Source: Megachile rotundata
Taxonomy: Eukaryota; Arthropoda; Insecta; Hymenoptera; Megachilidae
Direction: 5' to 3'
DNA length: 64,000 nucleotides
NCBI RefSeq assembly: GCF_050947335.1
Contig: NW_027473342.1
Span: 1-64,000, forward strand
The notes under the pieces are model-generated. The model made no database searches. It worked only from the letters and a program-made list of their open reading frames with translations, and was not told the origin of the DNA. Made by a program: the position numbers and the translations under genes. Each line of letters starts with the position of its first letter. Within the stretch, counting starts at the first letter, position 1. Below are positions 15,501 to 32,700 of this stretch, piece after piece.

Positions 15501-16345
15501 CACACAATCACACAATCACACAATCACACAATCACACAATCACACAATCACACAATCACACAATCACACAATCACACAATCACACAATCACACAATCACA
15601 CAATCACACAATCACACAATCACACAATCACACAATCACACAATCACACAATCACCTAATCACACAATCACACAATCACACAACCACACAATCACACAAG
15701 CACACAATCACTCAATCACACAATCACACACTCACACAATCACACAGTCACAATCACACAATCACAATCACACAATCACACACTCACACAATCACACAAT
15801 CACACAATCACACAATCACACACTCACACAATCACACAGTCACAATCACACAATCACAATCACACAATCACAATCACACAGTCACAATCACACAACCACA
15901 ATCACACAATCACACAATCACACAATCACACAATCACACAATCACACAATCACACAATCACACAATCACACAATCACACAATCACACAATCACACAATCA
16001 CACAATCACACAATCACACAATCACACAATCACACAATCACACAATCACACAATCACACAATCACACAATCACACAATCACACAATCACACAATCACACA
16101 ATCACACAATCACACAATCACACAATCACACAATCACACAATCACACAAGCACACAATCACTTAATCACACAATCACACACTCATACAATCCCACAGTCA
16201 CAATCACACAATCACACAATCACCTAATCACACAATCACACAATCACACAACCACACAATCACACAAGCACACAATCACTCAATCAGACAATCACACACT
16301 CACACAATCACACAATCACACAATCACATAATCACACAATCACAC
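12541..16345. repeat. 3.8-kb tandem duplication, copy 1
   Basis: The block runs from an E module (CAGACAC at 12553) to the CATAATC unit near 16327. Landmarks repeat downstream at a constant offset of 3,816 bp: a CATTATC unit (12875 and 16691), B (13707 and 17523) and B (14360 and 18176). The offset falls to 3,800 by the B at 16181. Inside, a 653-bp short superunit (13707-14359) is followed by a closely similar one that share the rare ACACTAAC unit. Private change: AACCATAC near 14314. It also holds the longest pure run I found (15901-16148). Confidence 0.85.
15901..16148. repeat. Longest perfect ACACAATC run (about 31 units)
   Basis: Some 248 bp read without any substitution from just after an AACCACAATC boundary to the ACAAGCAC unit. 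Runs in the same structural position elsewhere are about 200-230 bp. Perfect runs of this length suggest recent slippage or expansion, because older copies would be expected to carry scattered changes. Confidence 0.85.
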
Positions 16346-19300
16346 AATCACACAATCACACACTCACACAATCACACAGACACAATCACACAATCACAAT
16401 CACACAATCACAATCACACAACCACAATCACACAATCACACAATCACACAATCACACAATCACACAATCACACAATCACACAATCACACAATCACACAAC
16501 CACACAATCACACAACCACACAATCACACAACCACACAATCACACAACCACACAATCACTCAATCACACAATCACACACTCACACAATCACACAGTCACA
16601 ATCACACAATCACAATCACACAATCACACAATCACACACTCACACAATCACACAATCACACAATCACATAATCACACAATCACACAATCACATTATCACA
16701 CAATCACACAATCACACAATCACACAATCACACAATCACACAATCACACAATCACCTAATCACACAATCACACAATCACACAACCACACAATCACACAAG
16801 CACACAATCACTCAATCACACAATCACACACTCACACAATCACACAGTCACAATCACACAGTCACAATCACACAATCACAATCACACAATCACAATCGCA
16901 CAATCACACAATCGCACAATCACACAATCACACAATCACACAGTCGCACAATCACACAATCACACAATCACACAATCACACAATCACACAATCACACAAT
17001 CACACAATCACACAGTCACACAATCAGACAATCACACAATCACACAATCACTAGATCACACAATCACACAATCACACAATCACACTATCACAATCACACA
17101 ATCACAATTACACCATCACACAATCACACAATCTCACAATCACACAATCACACAATCACACACTCACACAATCACACACTCACACAATCACACAATCACA
17201 CAATCACACAATCACACACTCACACAATCACACAGACACAATCACACAATCACAATCACACAATCACAATCACACAACCACAATCACACAATCACACAAT
17301 CACACAATCACACAATCACACAATCACACAATCACACAATCACACAATCACACAATCACACAATCACACAATCACACAATCACACAATCACACAATCACA
17401 CAATCACACAATCACACAATCACACAATCACACAATCACGCAATCACACAATCACACAATCACACAATCACACAACCACACAATCACACAAGCACACAAT
17501 CACTTAATCACACAATCACACACTCATACAATCCCACAGTCACAATCACACAATCACACAATCACCTAATCACACAATCACACAATCACACAACCACACA
17601 ATCACACAAGCACACAATCACTCAATCAGACAATCACACACTCACACAATCACACAATCACACAATCACATAATCACACAATCACACAATCACACAATCA
17701 CACAATCACACAATCACACAGTACACACAATCACAATCACACAATCACAATTACACAATCGCACAATCACACAATCGCACAATCACACAATCACACAATC
17801 ACACAATCACAATCACACAATCACAATTACACCATCACACAATCACACAATCTCACAATCACACAATCACACAATCACACAATCGCACAATCACAATTAC
17901 ACAATCACACAATCACACAATCACACACTAACACAATCACACAATCACACAATCACACAATCACACACTCACACAATCACACAGACACAATCACACAATC
18001 ACAATCACACAATCACAATCACACAACCACAATCACACAATCACACAATCACACAATCACACAATCACACAATCACACAATCACACAATCACGCAATCAC
18101 ACAATCACACAATCACACAATCACACAACCACACAATCACACAAGCACACAATCACTTAATCACACAATCACACACTCATACAATCCCACAGTCACAATC
18201 ACACAATCACACAATCACCTAATCACACAATCACACAATCACACAACCACACAATCACACAAGCACACAATCACTCAATCAGACAATCACACACTCACAC
18301 AATCACACAATCACACAATCACATAATCACACAATCACACAATCACACAATCACACAATCACACAATCACACAGTACACACAATCACAATCACACAATCA
18401 CAATTACACAATCGCACAATCACACAATCGCACAATCACACAATCACACAATCACACAACCACAATCACACAATCACAATTACACCATCACACAATCACA
18501 CAATCTCACAATCACACAATCACACAATCACACAATCGCACAATCACAATTACACAATCACACAATCACACAATCACACAATCACACACTAACACAATCA
18601 CACAATCACACAATCACACAATCACACACTCACACAATCACACAGACACAATCACACAATCACAATCACACAATCACAATCACACAACCACAATCACACA
18701 ATCACACAATCACACAATCACACAATCACACAATCACACAATCACACAATCACACAATCACACAATCACACAATCACACAATCACACAATCACACAACCA
18801 CACAATCACACAACCACACAATCACTCAATCACACAATCACACACTCACACAATCACACAGTCACAATCACACAATCACAATCACACAATCACACAATCA
18901 CACACTCACACAATCACACAATCACACAATCACACAATCACACAATCACATAATCACACAATCACACAATCACACAATCACACAATCACACAATCACACA
19001 ATCACACAATCACACAATCACACAATCACACAATCACCTAATCACACAATCACACAATCACACAACCACACAATCACACAAGCACACAATCACTCAATCA
19101 CACAATCACACACTCACACAATCACACAGTCACAATCACACAGTCACAATCACACAATCACACAATCACACAATCACACAATCACACAATCACACACTCA
19201 CACAATCACACAATCACACAATCACACAATCACACACTCACACAATCACACAGTCACAATCACACAATCACAATCACACAATCACAATCACACAGTCACA

Positions 19301-20150
19301 ATCACACAACCACAATCACACAATCACACAATCACACAATCACACAATCACACAATCACACAATCACACAATCACACAATCACACAATCACACAATCACA
19401 CAATCACACAATCACACAATCACACAATCACACAATCACACAATCACACAATCACACAATCACACAATCACACAATCACACAATCACCTAATCACACAAT
19501 CACACAATCACACAACCACACAATCACACAAGCACACAATCACTCAATCACACAATCACACACTCACACAATCACACAGTCACAATCACACAATCACAAT
19601 CACACAATCACACACTCACACAATCACACAATCACACAATCACACAATCACACACTCACACAATCACACAGTCACAATCACACAATCACAATCACACAAT
19701 CACAATCACACAGTCACAATCACACAACCACAATCACACAATCACACAATCACACAATCACACAATCACACAATCACACAATCACACAATCACACAATCA
19801 CACAATCACACAATCACACAATCACACAATCACACAATCACACAATCACACAATCACACAATCACACAATCACACAATCACACAATCACACAATCACACA
19901 ATCACACAATCACACAATCACACAATCACACAATCACACAATCACACAAGCACACAATCACTTAATCACACAATCACACACTCATACAATCCCACAGTCA
20001 CAATCACACAATCACACAATCACCTAATCACACAATCACACAATCACACAACCACACAATCACACAAGCACACAATCACTCAATCAGACAATCACACACT
20101 CACACAATCACACAATCACACAATCACATAATCACACAATCACACAATCA
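16346..20150. repeat. 3.8-kb tandem duplication, copy 2
   Basis: Module order is the same as in 12.54-16.35 kb and the copy abuts it directly. The junction near 16346-16378 joins a CATAATC run to ACACTCAC and E, skipping the C and D modules that normally intervene, so it marks the duplication breakpoint. Copy 2 has four AACCACAC units near 16500-16550 where copy 1 has three. It also has AACCACAATC near 18457 where copy 1 has AATCACAATC near 14640. These differences suggest an event older than the 13.5-kb duplication, whose two copies both carry the 18457-type variant. Confidence 0.82.
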
Positions 20151-21165
20151 CACAATCACACAATCACACAATCACACAGTACACACAATCACAATCACAC
20201 AATCACAATTACACAATCGCACAATCACACAATCGCACAATCACACAATCACACAATCACACAGTCGCACAATCACACAATCACACAATCACACAATCAC
20301 ACAATCACACAATCACACAATCACACAGTCACACAATCAGACAATCACACAATCACACAATCACTAGATCACACAATCACACAATCACACAATCACACAA
20401 TCACAATCACACAATCACAATTACACCATCACACAATCACACAATCTCACAATCACACAATCTCACAATCACACAATCACACAATCACACAATCACACAA
20501 TCACACAATCGCACAATCACAATTACACAATCACACAATCACACAATCACACAATCACACACTCACACAATCACACAATCACACAATCACACAATCACAC
20601 ACTCACACAATCACACAGACACAATCACACAATCACAATCACACAATCACAATCACACAACCACAATCACACAATCACACAATCACACAATCACACAATC
20701 ACACAATCACACAATCACACAATCACACAATCACACAATCACACAATCACACAATCACACAATCACACAATCACACAACCACACAATCACACAACCACAC
20801 AATCACACAACCACACAATCACTCAATCACACAACCACACACTCACACAATCACACAGTCACAATCACACAATCACAATCACACAATCACACAATCACAC
20901 ACTCACACAATCACACAATCACACAATCACACAATCACACAATCACATAATCACACAATCACACAATCACACAATCACACAATCACACAATCACACAATA
21001 ACACAATCACACAATCACACAATCACCTAATCACACAATCACACAATCACACAACCACACAATCACACAAGCACACAATCACTCAATCACACAATCACGC
21101 AATCACACAATCACACAATCACACAATCACACAACCACACAATCACACAAGCACACAATCACACA
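19981..21165. repeat. 1,185-bp superunit, copy 1
   Basis: The exact B-to-B distance is 1,185 bp. Internal order: B, CCTAATC, ACTCAATCAGAC, CATAATC, GTACAC unit 197 bp after B, CTAG 383 bp after B, ATTACACC, two CTCAC units, AATTACAC, E near 20616, pure run, three AACCACAC, CATAATC, CAATAACAC, CCTAATC and AAGCAC. It ends with a CACGCAATC unit and an AAGCAC unit that lacks the usual CTTAATC before the next B. Confidence 0.88.
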
Positions 21166-23259
21166 CTCATACAATCCCACAGTCACAATCACACAATCAC
21201 ACAATCACCTAATCACACAATCACACAATCACACAACCACACAATCACACAAGCACACAATCACTCAATCAGACAATCACACACTCACACAATCACACAA
21301 TCACACAATCACATAATCACACAATCACACAATCACACAATCACACAATCACACAATCACACAATCACACAATCACACAATCACACAATCACACAATCAC
21401 ACAATCACCTAATCACACAATCACACAATCACACAACCACACAATCACACAAGCACACAATCACTCAATCACACAATCACACACTCACACAATCACACAG
21501 TCACAATCACACAGTCACAATCACACAATCACACAATCACACAATCACACAATCACACAATCACACACTCACACAATCACACAATCACACAATCACACAA
21601 TCACACACTCACACAATCACACAGTCACAATCACACAATCACAATCACACAATCACAATCACACAGTCACAATCACACAACCACAATCACACAATCACAC
21701 AATCACACAATCACACAATCACACAATCACACAATCACACAATCACACAATCACACAATCACACAATCACACAATCACACAATCACACAATCACACAATC
21801 ACACAATCACACAATCACACAATCGCACAATCACAATTACACAATCACACAATCACACAATCACACAATCACACACTAACACAATCACACAATCACACAA
21901 TCACACAATCACACACTCACACAATCACACAGACACAATCACACAATCACAATCACACAATCACAATCACACAACCACAATCACACAATCACACAATCAC
22001 ACAATCACACAATCACACAATCACACAATCACACAATCACACAATCACACAATCACACAATCACACAATCACACAATCACACAACCACACAATCACACAA
22101 CCACACAATCACTCAATCACACAATCACACACTCACACAATCACACAGTCACAATCACACAATCACAATCACACAATCACACAATCACACACTCACACAA
22201 TCACACAATCACACAATCACACAATCACACAATCACATAATCACACAATCACACAATCACACAATCACACAATCACACAATCACACAATCACACAATCAC
22301 ACAATCACACAATCACACAATCACCTAATCACACAATCACACAATCACACAACCACACAATCACACAAGCACACAATCACTCAATCACACAATCACACAC
22401 TCACACAATCACACAGTCACAATCACACAGTCACAATCACACAATCACACAATCACACAATCACACAATCACACAATCACACACTCACACAATCACACAA
22501 TCACACAATCACACAATCACACACTCACACAATCACACAGTCACAATCACACAATCACAATCACACAATCACAATCACACAGTCACAATCACACAACCAC
22601 AATCACACAATCACACAATCACACAATCACACAATCACACAATCACACAATCACACAATCACACAATCACACAATCACACAACCACACAATCACACAATC
22701 ACACAATCACACAATCACACAATCACACAATCACACAATCACACAATCACACAATCACACAATCACACAATCACCTAATCACACAATCACACAATCACAC
22801 AACCACACAATCACACAAGCACACAATCACTCAATCACACAATCACACACTCACACAATCACACAGTCACAATCACACAATCACAATCACACAATCACAC
22901 ACTCACACAATCACACAATCACACAATCACACAATCACACACTCACACAATCACACAGTCACAATCACACAATCACAATCACACAATCACAATCACACAG
23001 TCACAATCACACAACCACAATCACACAATCACACAATCACACAATCACACAATCACACAATCACACAATCACACAATCACACAATCACACAATCACACAA
23101 TCACACAATCACACAATCACACAATCACACAATCACACAATCACACAATCACACAATCACACAATCACACAATCACACAATCACACAATCACACAATCAC
23201 ACAATCACACAATCACACAATCACACAAGCACACAATCACTTAATCACACAATCACACA

Positions 23260-24444
23260 CTCATACAATCCCACAGTCACAATCACACAATCACACAATC
23301 ACCTAATCACACAATCACACAATCACACAACCACACAATCACACAAGCACACAATCACTCAATCAGACAATCACACACTCACACAATCACACAATCACAC
23401 AATCACATAATCACACAATCACACAATCACACAATCACACAATCACACAATCACACAGTACACACAATCACAATCACACAATCACAATTACACAATCGCA
23501 CAATCACACAATCGCACAATCACACAATCACACAATCACACAGTCGCACAATCACACAATCACACAATCACACAATCACACAATCACACAATCACACAAT
23601 CACACAGTCACACAATCAGACAATCACACAATCACACAATCACTAGATCACACAATCACACAATCACACAATCACACAATCACAATCACACAATCACAAT
23701 TACACCATCACACAATCACACAATCTCACAATCACACAATCTCACAATCACACAATCACACAATCACACAATCACACAATCACACAATCGCACAATCACA
23801 ATTACACAATCACACAATCACACAATCACACAATCACACACTCACACAATCACACAATCACACAATCACACAATCACACACTCACACAATCACACAGACA
23901 CAATCACACAATCACAATCACACAATCACAATCACACAACCACAATCACACAATCACACAATCACACAATCACACAATCACACAATCACACAATCACACA
24001 ATCACACAATCACACAATCACACAATCACACAATCACACAATCACACAATCACACAACCACACAATCACACAACCACACAATCACACAACCACACAATCA
24101 CTCAATCACACAATCACACACTCACACAATCACACAGTCACAATCACACAATCACAATCACACAATCACACAATCACACACTCACACAATCACACAATCA
24201 CACAATCACACAATCACACAATCACATAATCACACAATCACACAATCACACAATCACACAATCACACAATCACACAATAACACAATCACACAATCACACA
24301 ATCACCTAATCACACAATCACACAATCACACAACCACACAATCACACAAGCACACAATCACTCAATCACACAATCACGCAATCACACAATCACACAATCA
24401 CACAATCACACAACCACACAATCACACAAGCACACAATCACACA
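23260..24444. repeat. 1,185-bp superunit, copy 2
   Basis: Length and landmark spacing match the 19981 copy (CTAG at 23643, 383 bp after B), and it shares the CAATAACAC unit (near 24277). It differs at the F-to-CACTC junction, where this copy reads AATCACACACTC and the 19981 copy reads AACCACACACTC. Confidence 0.87.
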
Positions 24445-26843
24445 CTCATACAATCCCACAGTCACAATCACACAATCACACAATCACCTAATCACACAAT
24501 CACACAATCACACAACCACACAATCACACAAGCACACAATCACTCAATCAGACAATCACACACTCACACAATCACACAATCACACAATCACATAATCACA
24601 CAATCACACAATCACACAATCACACAATCACACAATCACACAGTACACACAATCACAATCACACAATCACAATTACACAATCGCACAATCACACAATCGC
24701 ACAATCACACAATCACACAATCACACAGTCGCACAATCACACAATCACACAATCACACAATCACACAATCACACAATCACACAATCACACAGTCACACAA
24801 TCAGACAATCACACAATCACACAATCACTAGATCACACAATCACACAATCACACAATCACACAATCACAATCACACAATCACAATTACACCATCACACAA
24901 TCACACAATCTCACAATCACACAATCTCACAATCACACAATCACACAATCACACAATCACACAATCACACAATCGCACAATCACAATTACACAATCACAC
25001 AATCACACAATCACACAATCACACAATCACACACTCACACAATCACACAATCACACAATCACACAATCACACACTCACACAATCACACAGACACAATCAC
25101 ACAATCACAATCACACAATCACAATCACACAACCACAATCACACAATCACACAATCACACAATCACACAATCACACAATCACACAATCACACAATCACAC
25201 AATCACACAATCACACAACCACACAATCACACAACCACACAATCACACAACCACACAATCACTCAATCACACAATCACACACTCACACAATCACACAGTC
25301 ACAATCACACAATCACAATCACACAATCACACAATCACACACTCACACAATCACACAATCACACAATCACACAATCACACAATCACATAATCACACAATC
25401 ACACAATCACACAATCACACAATCACACAATCACACAATCACACAATCACACAATCACACAATCACACAATCACACAATCACCTAATCACACAATCACAC
25501 AATCACACAACCACACAATCACACAAGCACACAATCACTCAATCACACAATCACACACTCACACAATCACACAGTCCCAATCACACAGTCACAATCACAC
25601 AATCACAATCACACAATCACAATCGCACAATCACACAATCGCACAATCACACAATCACACAATCACACAGTCGCACAATCACACAATCACACAATCACAC
25701 AATCACACAATCACACAATCACACAATCACACAGTCACACAATCAGACAATCACACAATCACACAATCACTAGATCACACAATCACACAATCACACAATC
25801 ACACTATCACAATCACACAATCACAATTACACCATCACACAATCACACAATCTCACAATCACACAATCTCACAATCACACAATCACACAATCACACAATC
25901 ACACAATCACACAATCGCACAATCACAATTACACAATCACACAATCACACAATCACACAATCACACACTCACACAATCACACAATCACACAATCACACAA
26001 TCACACACTCACACAATCACACAGACACAATCACACAATCACAATCACACAATCACAATCACACAACCACAATCACACAATCACACAATCACACAATCAC
26101 ACAATCACACAATCACACAATCACACAATAACACAATCACACAATCACACAATCACACAATCACACAACCACACAATCACACAACCACACAATCACACAA
26201 CCACACAATCACTCAATCACACAATCACACACTCACACAATCACACAGTCACAATCACACAATCACAATCACACAATCACACAATCACACACTCACACAA
26301 TCACACAATCACACAATCACACAATCACACAATCACATAATCACACAATCACACAATCACACAATCACACAATCACACAATCACACAATCACACAATCAC
26401 ACAATCACACAATCACACAATCACACAATCACCTAATCACACAATCACACAATCACACAACCACACAATCACACAAGCACACAATCACTCAATCACACAA
26501 TCACACACTCACACAATCACACAGTCACAATCACACAGTCACAATCACACAATCACAATCACACAATCACAATCACACAATCACACAATCACACAATCAC
26601 ACAATCACACAATCACACAATCACACAATCACACAAGCACACAATCACTCAATCACACAATCACACACTCACAAAATCACACAGTCACAATCACACAGTC
26701 ACAATCACACAATCACAATCACACAATCACAATCACACAATCACACAATCACACAATCACACAATCACACAATCACACAATCACACAATCACACAATCAC
26801 ACAATCACACAATCACACAGTCACACAATCACACAATCACAAT

Positions 26844-27026
26844 CACGCAATCACACAATCACGATTGCACAATCACGATCACACAATCACGATCACACAA
26901 TCACGATCACACAATCACGGTCACACAATCACGGTCACAAAATCATGGTCACACAATCACGGTCACACAATCGCGGTCACACAATCACGCAGTCACACAA
27001 TCACACAGTCACACAATCACGCAGTC
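26844..27026. repeat. CpG-rich cluster, copy with CATGG change
   Basis: A full cluster: GATTGCAC, three CGATCAC, CGGTCAC units, TCGCGGTC and two CGCAGTC. One CGGTC is replaced by CATGGTC (near 26944), a C-to-T change at a CpG of the kind methylated-cytosine deamination produces. It creates an ATG at 26945. The same change is present at 40485, so it predates the 13.5-kb duplication. Confidence 0.87.
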
Positions 27027-28035
27027 ACACAATCACTCAATCACACAATCACACAATCACACAATCTCACAATCACACAATCACACAATCACACAATCAC
27101 ACAATCACACAATCACACAATCACACAATCACACAATCACACAATCACACAATCACACAATCACACAATCACGCAATCACACAATCACACAATCACACAA
27201 TCACACAACCACACAATCACACAAGCACACAATCACTTAATCACACAATCACACACTCATACAATCCCACAGTCACAATCGCACAATCACACAATCACCT
27301 AATCACACAATCACACAATCACACAACCACACAATCACACAAGCACACAATCACTCAATCAGACAATCACACACTCACACAATCACACAATCACACAATC
27401 ACACAATCACACAATCACACAATCACATAATCACACAACCACACAATCACACAATCACACAATCACACAATCACACAATCACACAGTACACACAATCACA
27501 ATCACACAATCACAATTACACAATCGCACAATCACACAATCGCACAATCACACAATCACACAATCACACAGTCACACAATCACACAATCACACAATCACA
27601 CAATCACACAATCACACAATCACACAATCACACAGTCACACAATCAGACAATCACACAATCACACAATCACACAATCACACAATCACACAATCACACAAT
27701 CACACAATCACACAATCACACAATCACACAATCACACAATCACACAATCACACAATCACCTAATCACACAATCACACAATCACACAACCACACAATCACA
27801 CAAGCACACAATCACTCAATCACACAATCACACACTCACACAATCACACAGTCACAATCACACAGTCACAATCACACAATCACAATCACACAATCACACA
27901 ATCACACAATCACACAATCACACAATCACACAATCACACAATCACACAATCACACAATCACACAATCACACAATCACACAATCACACAATCACACAATCA
28001 CACAATCACACAGTCACACAATCACACAATCACAA

Positions 28036-28220
28036 TCACGCAATCACACAATCACGATTGCACAATCACGATCACACAATCACGATCACACAATCACGAT
28101 GACACAATCACGGTCACACAATCACGGTCACAAAATCACGGTCACACAATCACGGTCACACAATCGCGGTCACACAAATACGCAGTCACACAATCACACA
28201 GTCACACAATCACGCAGTCA
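28036..28220. repeat. CpG-rich cluster, copy with GATGAC change
   Basis: A full cluster with two private changes shared by its duplicate at 41585: CGATGAC in place of CGATCAC, giving an ATG at 28099, and an ACAAATACGCAG unit in place of ACAATCACGCAG. The 540-codon open frame beginning at 28099 extends out of the cluster through ordinary repeat units. Confidence 0.87.
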
Positions 28221-29721
28221 CACAATCACTCAATCACAAAATCACACAATCACACAAGCACACAATCACTCAATCACACAATCACACACTCACACAATCG
28301 CACAGTCACAATCACACAATCACACAATCACACAATCACACAATCACACAATCACACAATCACACAATCACACAATCACACAATCACACAATCACACAAT
28401 CACACAACCACACAATCACACAATCACACAATCACACAACCACACACTCACACAATCACTCAATCACACAATCACACAATCACAATCACACAACCACAAT
28501 CACACAATCACACAATCACACAATCACACAATCACACAATCACTCAATCACACAATCACACAATCACACAATCACACAATCACACAATCACACAATCACA
28601 CAATCACACAACCACACAATCACACAAGCACACAGTCACTCAATCACACAATCACACACTCACACAATCACACAGTCACAATCACACAATCACACAATCA
28701 CACAATCACAATCACACAATCACGATTACACCATCACACAATCACACTATCTCACAATCACACAATCACACAATCACACAATCACACAATCACACAATCA
28801 CACAATCGCACAATCACAATTACACAATCACACAATCACACAATCACACAATCACACACTCACACAATCACACAATCACACAATCACACAATCACACACT
28901 CACACAATCACACAGACACAATCACACAATCACAATCACACAATCACAATCACACAACCACAATCACACAATCACACAATCACACAATCACACAATCACA
29001 CAGTCACAATCACACAATCACACAATCACACAAGCACACAATCACTCAATCACACAATCACACACTCACACAATCACACAATCACACAATCACACAATCA
29101 CACAATCACACAATCACACAATCACACAATCACACAATCACACAATCACACAATCACACAACCACACAATCACACAACCACACAATCACACAACCACACA
29201 ATCACTCAATCACACAATCACACACTCACACAATCACACAGTCACAATCACACAATCACAATCACACAATCACACAATCACACAATCACACAATCACACA
29301 ATCACACACTCACACAATCACACAATCACACAATCACACAATCACACACTCACACAATCACACAGTCACAATCACACAATCACAATCACACAATCACAAT
29401 CACACAGTCACAATCACACAACCACAATCACACAATCACACAATCACACAATCACACAATCACACAATCACACAATCACACAATCACACAATCACACAAT
29501 CACACAATCACACAATCACACAATCACACAATCACACAATCACACAATCACACAATCACACAATCACACAATCACACAATCACACAATCACGCAATCACA
29601 CAATCACACAATCACACAATCACACAACCACACAATCACACAAGCACACAATCACTTAATCACACAATCACACACTCATACAATCCCACAGTCACAATCA
29701 CACAATCACACAATCACCTAA
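28099..29721 (+). other. 540-codon ATG-initiated open frame; composition artefact
   Basis: One of the few + strand frames beginning at a true ATG, created by a CGATGAC variant in a CpG cluster. It ends at the TAA of a CCTAATC unit after B at 29675. The duplicate at 41647-43269 encodes an identical 540-residue product. That identity reflects the recent 13.5-kb duplication rather than constraint, since flanking non-open units are equally well preserved. The peptide is the His/Asn/Thr/Gln/Ser octad with no recognisable domain. Confidence 0.9.
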
Positions 29722-32700
29722 TCACACAATCACACAATCACACAACCACACAATCACACAAGCACACAATCACTCAATCAGAGAATCACACACTCACACA
29801 ATCACACAATCACACAATCACATAATCACACAATCACACAATCACACAATCACACAATCACACAATCACACAGTACACACAATCACAATCACACAATCAC
29901 AATTACACAATCGCACAATCACACAATCGCACAATCACACAATCACACAATCACACAGTCGCACAATCACACAATCACACAATCACACAATCACACATTC
30001 ACACAATCACACAGTCACACAATCAGACATTCACACAATCACACAATCACTAGATCACACAATCACACAATCACACAATCACACAATCACAATCACACAA
30101 TCACAATTACACCATCACACAATCACACAATCTCACAATCACACAATCACACAATCACACAATCGCACAATCACAATTACACAATCACACAATCACACAA
30201 TCACACAATCACACACTAACACAATCACACAATCACACAATCACACAATCACACACTCACACAATCACACAGACACAATCACACAATCACAATCACACAA
30301 TCACAATCACACAACCACAATCACACAATCACACAATCACACAATCACACAATCACACAATCACACAATCACACAATCACACAATCACACAATCACACAA
30401 TCACACAATCACACAACCACACAATCACACAACCACACAATCACTCAATCACACAATCACACACTCACACAATCACACAGTCACAATCACACAATCACAA
30501 TCACACAATCACACAATCACACACTCACACAATCACACAATCACACAATCACACAATCACACAATCACATAATCACACAATCACACAATCACACAATCAC
30601 ACAATCACACAATCACACAATCACACAATCACACAATCACACAATCACACAATCACCTAATCACACAATCACACAATCACACAACCACACAATCACACAA
30701 GCACACAATCACTCAATCACACAATCACACACTCACACAATCACACAGTCACAATCACACAGTCACAATCACACAATCACACAATCACACAATCACACAA
30801 TCACACAATCACACACTCACACAATCACACAATCACACAATCACACAATCACACACTCACACAATCACACAGTCACAATCACACAATCACAATCACACAA
30901 TCACAATCACACAGTCACAATCACACAACCACAATCACACAATCACACAATCACACAATCACACAATCACACAATCACACAATCACACAATCACACAATC
31001 ACACAATCACACAATCACACAATCACACAATCACACAATCACACAATCACACAATCACACAATCACACAATCACACAATCACACAATCACACAATCACAC
31101 AATCACACAATCACACAATCACCTAATCACACAATCACACAATCACACAACCACACAATCACACAAGCACACAATCACTCAATCACACAATCACACACTC
31201 ACACAATCACACAGTCACAATCACACAATCACAATCACACAATCACACAATCACACAATCACACAATCACACACTCACACAATCACACAGTCACAATCAC
31301 ACAATCACAATCACACAATCACAATCACACAGTCACAATCACACAACCACAATCACACAATCACACAATCACACAATCACACAATCACACAATCACACAA
31401 TCACACAATCACACAATCACACAATCACACAATCACACAATCACACAATCACACAATCACACAATCACACAACCACACAATCACACAACCACACAATCAC
31501 TCAATCACACAATCACACACTCACACAATCACACAGTCACAATCACACAATCACAATCACACAATCACACAATCACACACTCACACAATCACACAATCAC
31601 ACAATCACACAATCACGCAATCACACAATCACACAATCACACAATCACACAACCACACAATCACACAAGCACACAATCACTTAATCACACAATCACACAC
31701 TCATACAATCCCACAGTCACAATCACACAATCACACAATCACCTAATCACACAATCACACAATCACACAACCACACAATCACACAAGCACACAATCACTC
31801 AATCAGACAATCACACACTCACACAATCACACAATCACACAATCACATAATCACACAATCACACAATCACACAATCACACAATCACACAATCACACAGTA
31901 CACACAATCACAATCACACAATCACAATTACACAATCGCACAATCACACAATCGCACAATCACACAATCACACAATCACACAACCACAATCACACAATCA
32001 CAATTACACCATCACACAATCACACAATCTCACAATCACACAATCACACAATCACACAATCGCACAATCACAATTACACAATCACACAATCACACAATCA
32101 CACAATCACACACTAACACAATCACACAATCACACAATCACACAATCACACACTCACACAATCACACAGACACAATCACACAATCACAATCACACAATCA
32201 CAATCACACAACCACAATCACACAATCACACAATCACACAATCACACAATCACACAATCACACAATCACACAATCACACAATCACACAATCACACAATCA
32301 CACAATCACACAATCACACAACCACACAATCACACAACCACACAATCACTCAATCACACAATCACACACTCACACAATCACACAGTCACAATCACACAAT
32401 CACAATCACACAATCACACAATCACACACTCACACAATCACACAATCACACAATCACACAATCACACAATCACATAATCACACAATCACACAATCACACA
32501 ATCACACAATCACACAATCACACAATCACACAATCACACAATCACACAATCACACAATCACACAATCACCTAATCACACAATCACACAATCACACAACCA
32601 CACAATCACACAAGCACACAATCACTCAATCACACAATCACACACTCACACAATCACACAGTCACAATCACACAGTCACAATCACACAATCACACAATCA

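Larger units (their letters stand above)
18085..31609. repeat. 13.5-kb tandem duplication, copy 1
   Basis: It starts just before a CACGCAATC unit (18091) and ends at the matching CACGCAATC of copy 2 (31615). B modules at 18176, 19981, 21166, 23260, 24445, 27256 and 29675 all have partners in copy 2. Rare variants shared by both copies include AACCACACACTC near 20833, CAATAACAC near 20998 and 26126, CAGTCCCAATC near 25574, and AGAGAATC near 29780. The last 130-150 bp (from about 31460, with AACCACAC units) has no match at the end of copy 2. The copy spans two 1,185-bp superunits and two full CpG clusters. Confidence 0.9.

Noticed and set aside
25570..25585. CCAAT box at the CAGTCCCAATC unit (also near 39115)
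   Set aside because: A single C-for-A change within a repeat unit creates it. There is no promoter context or downstream gene.
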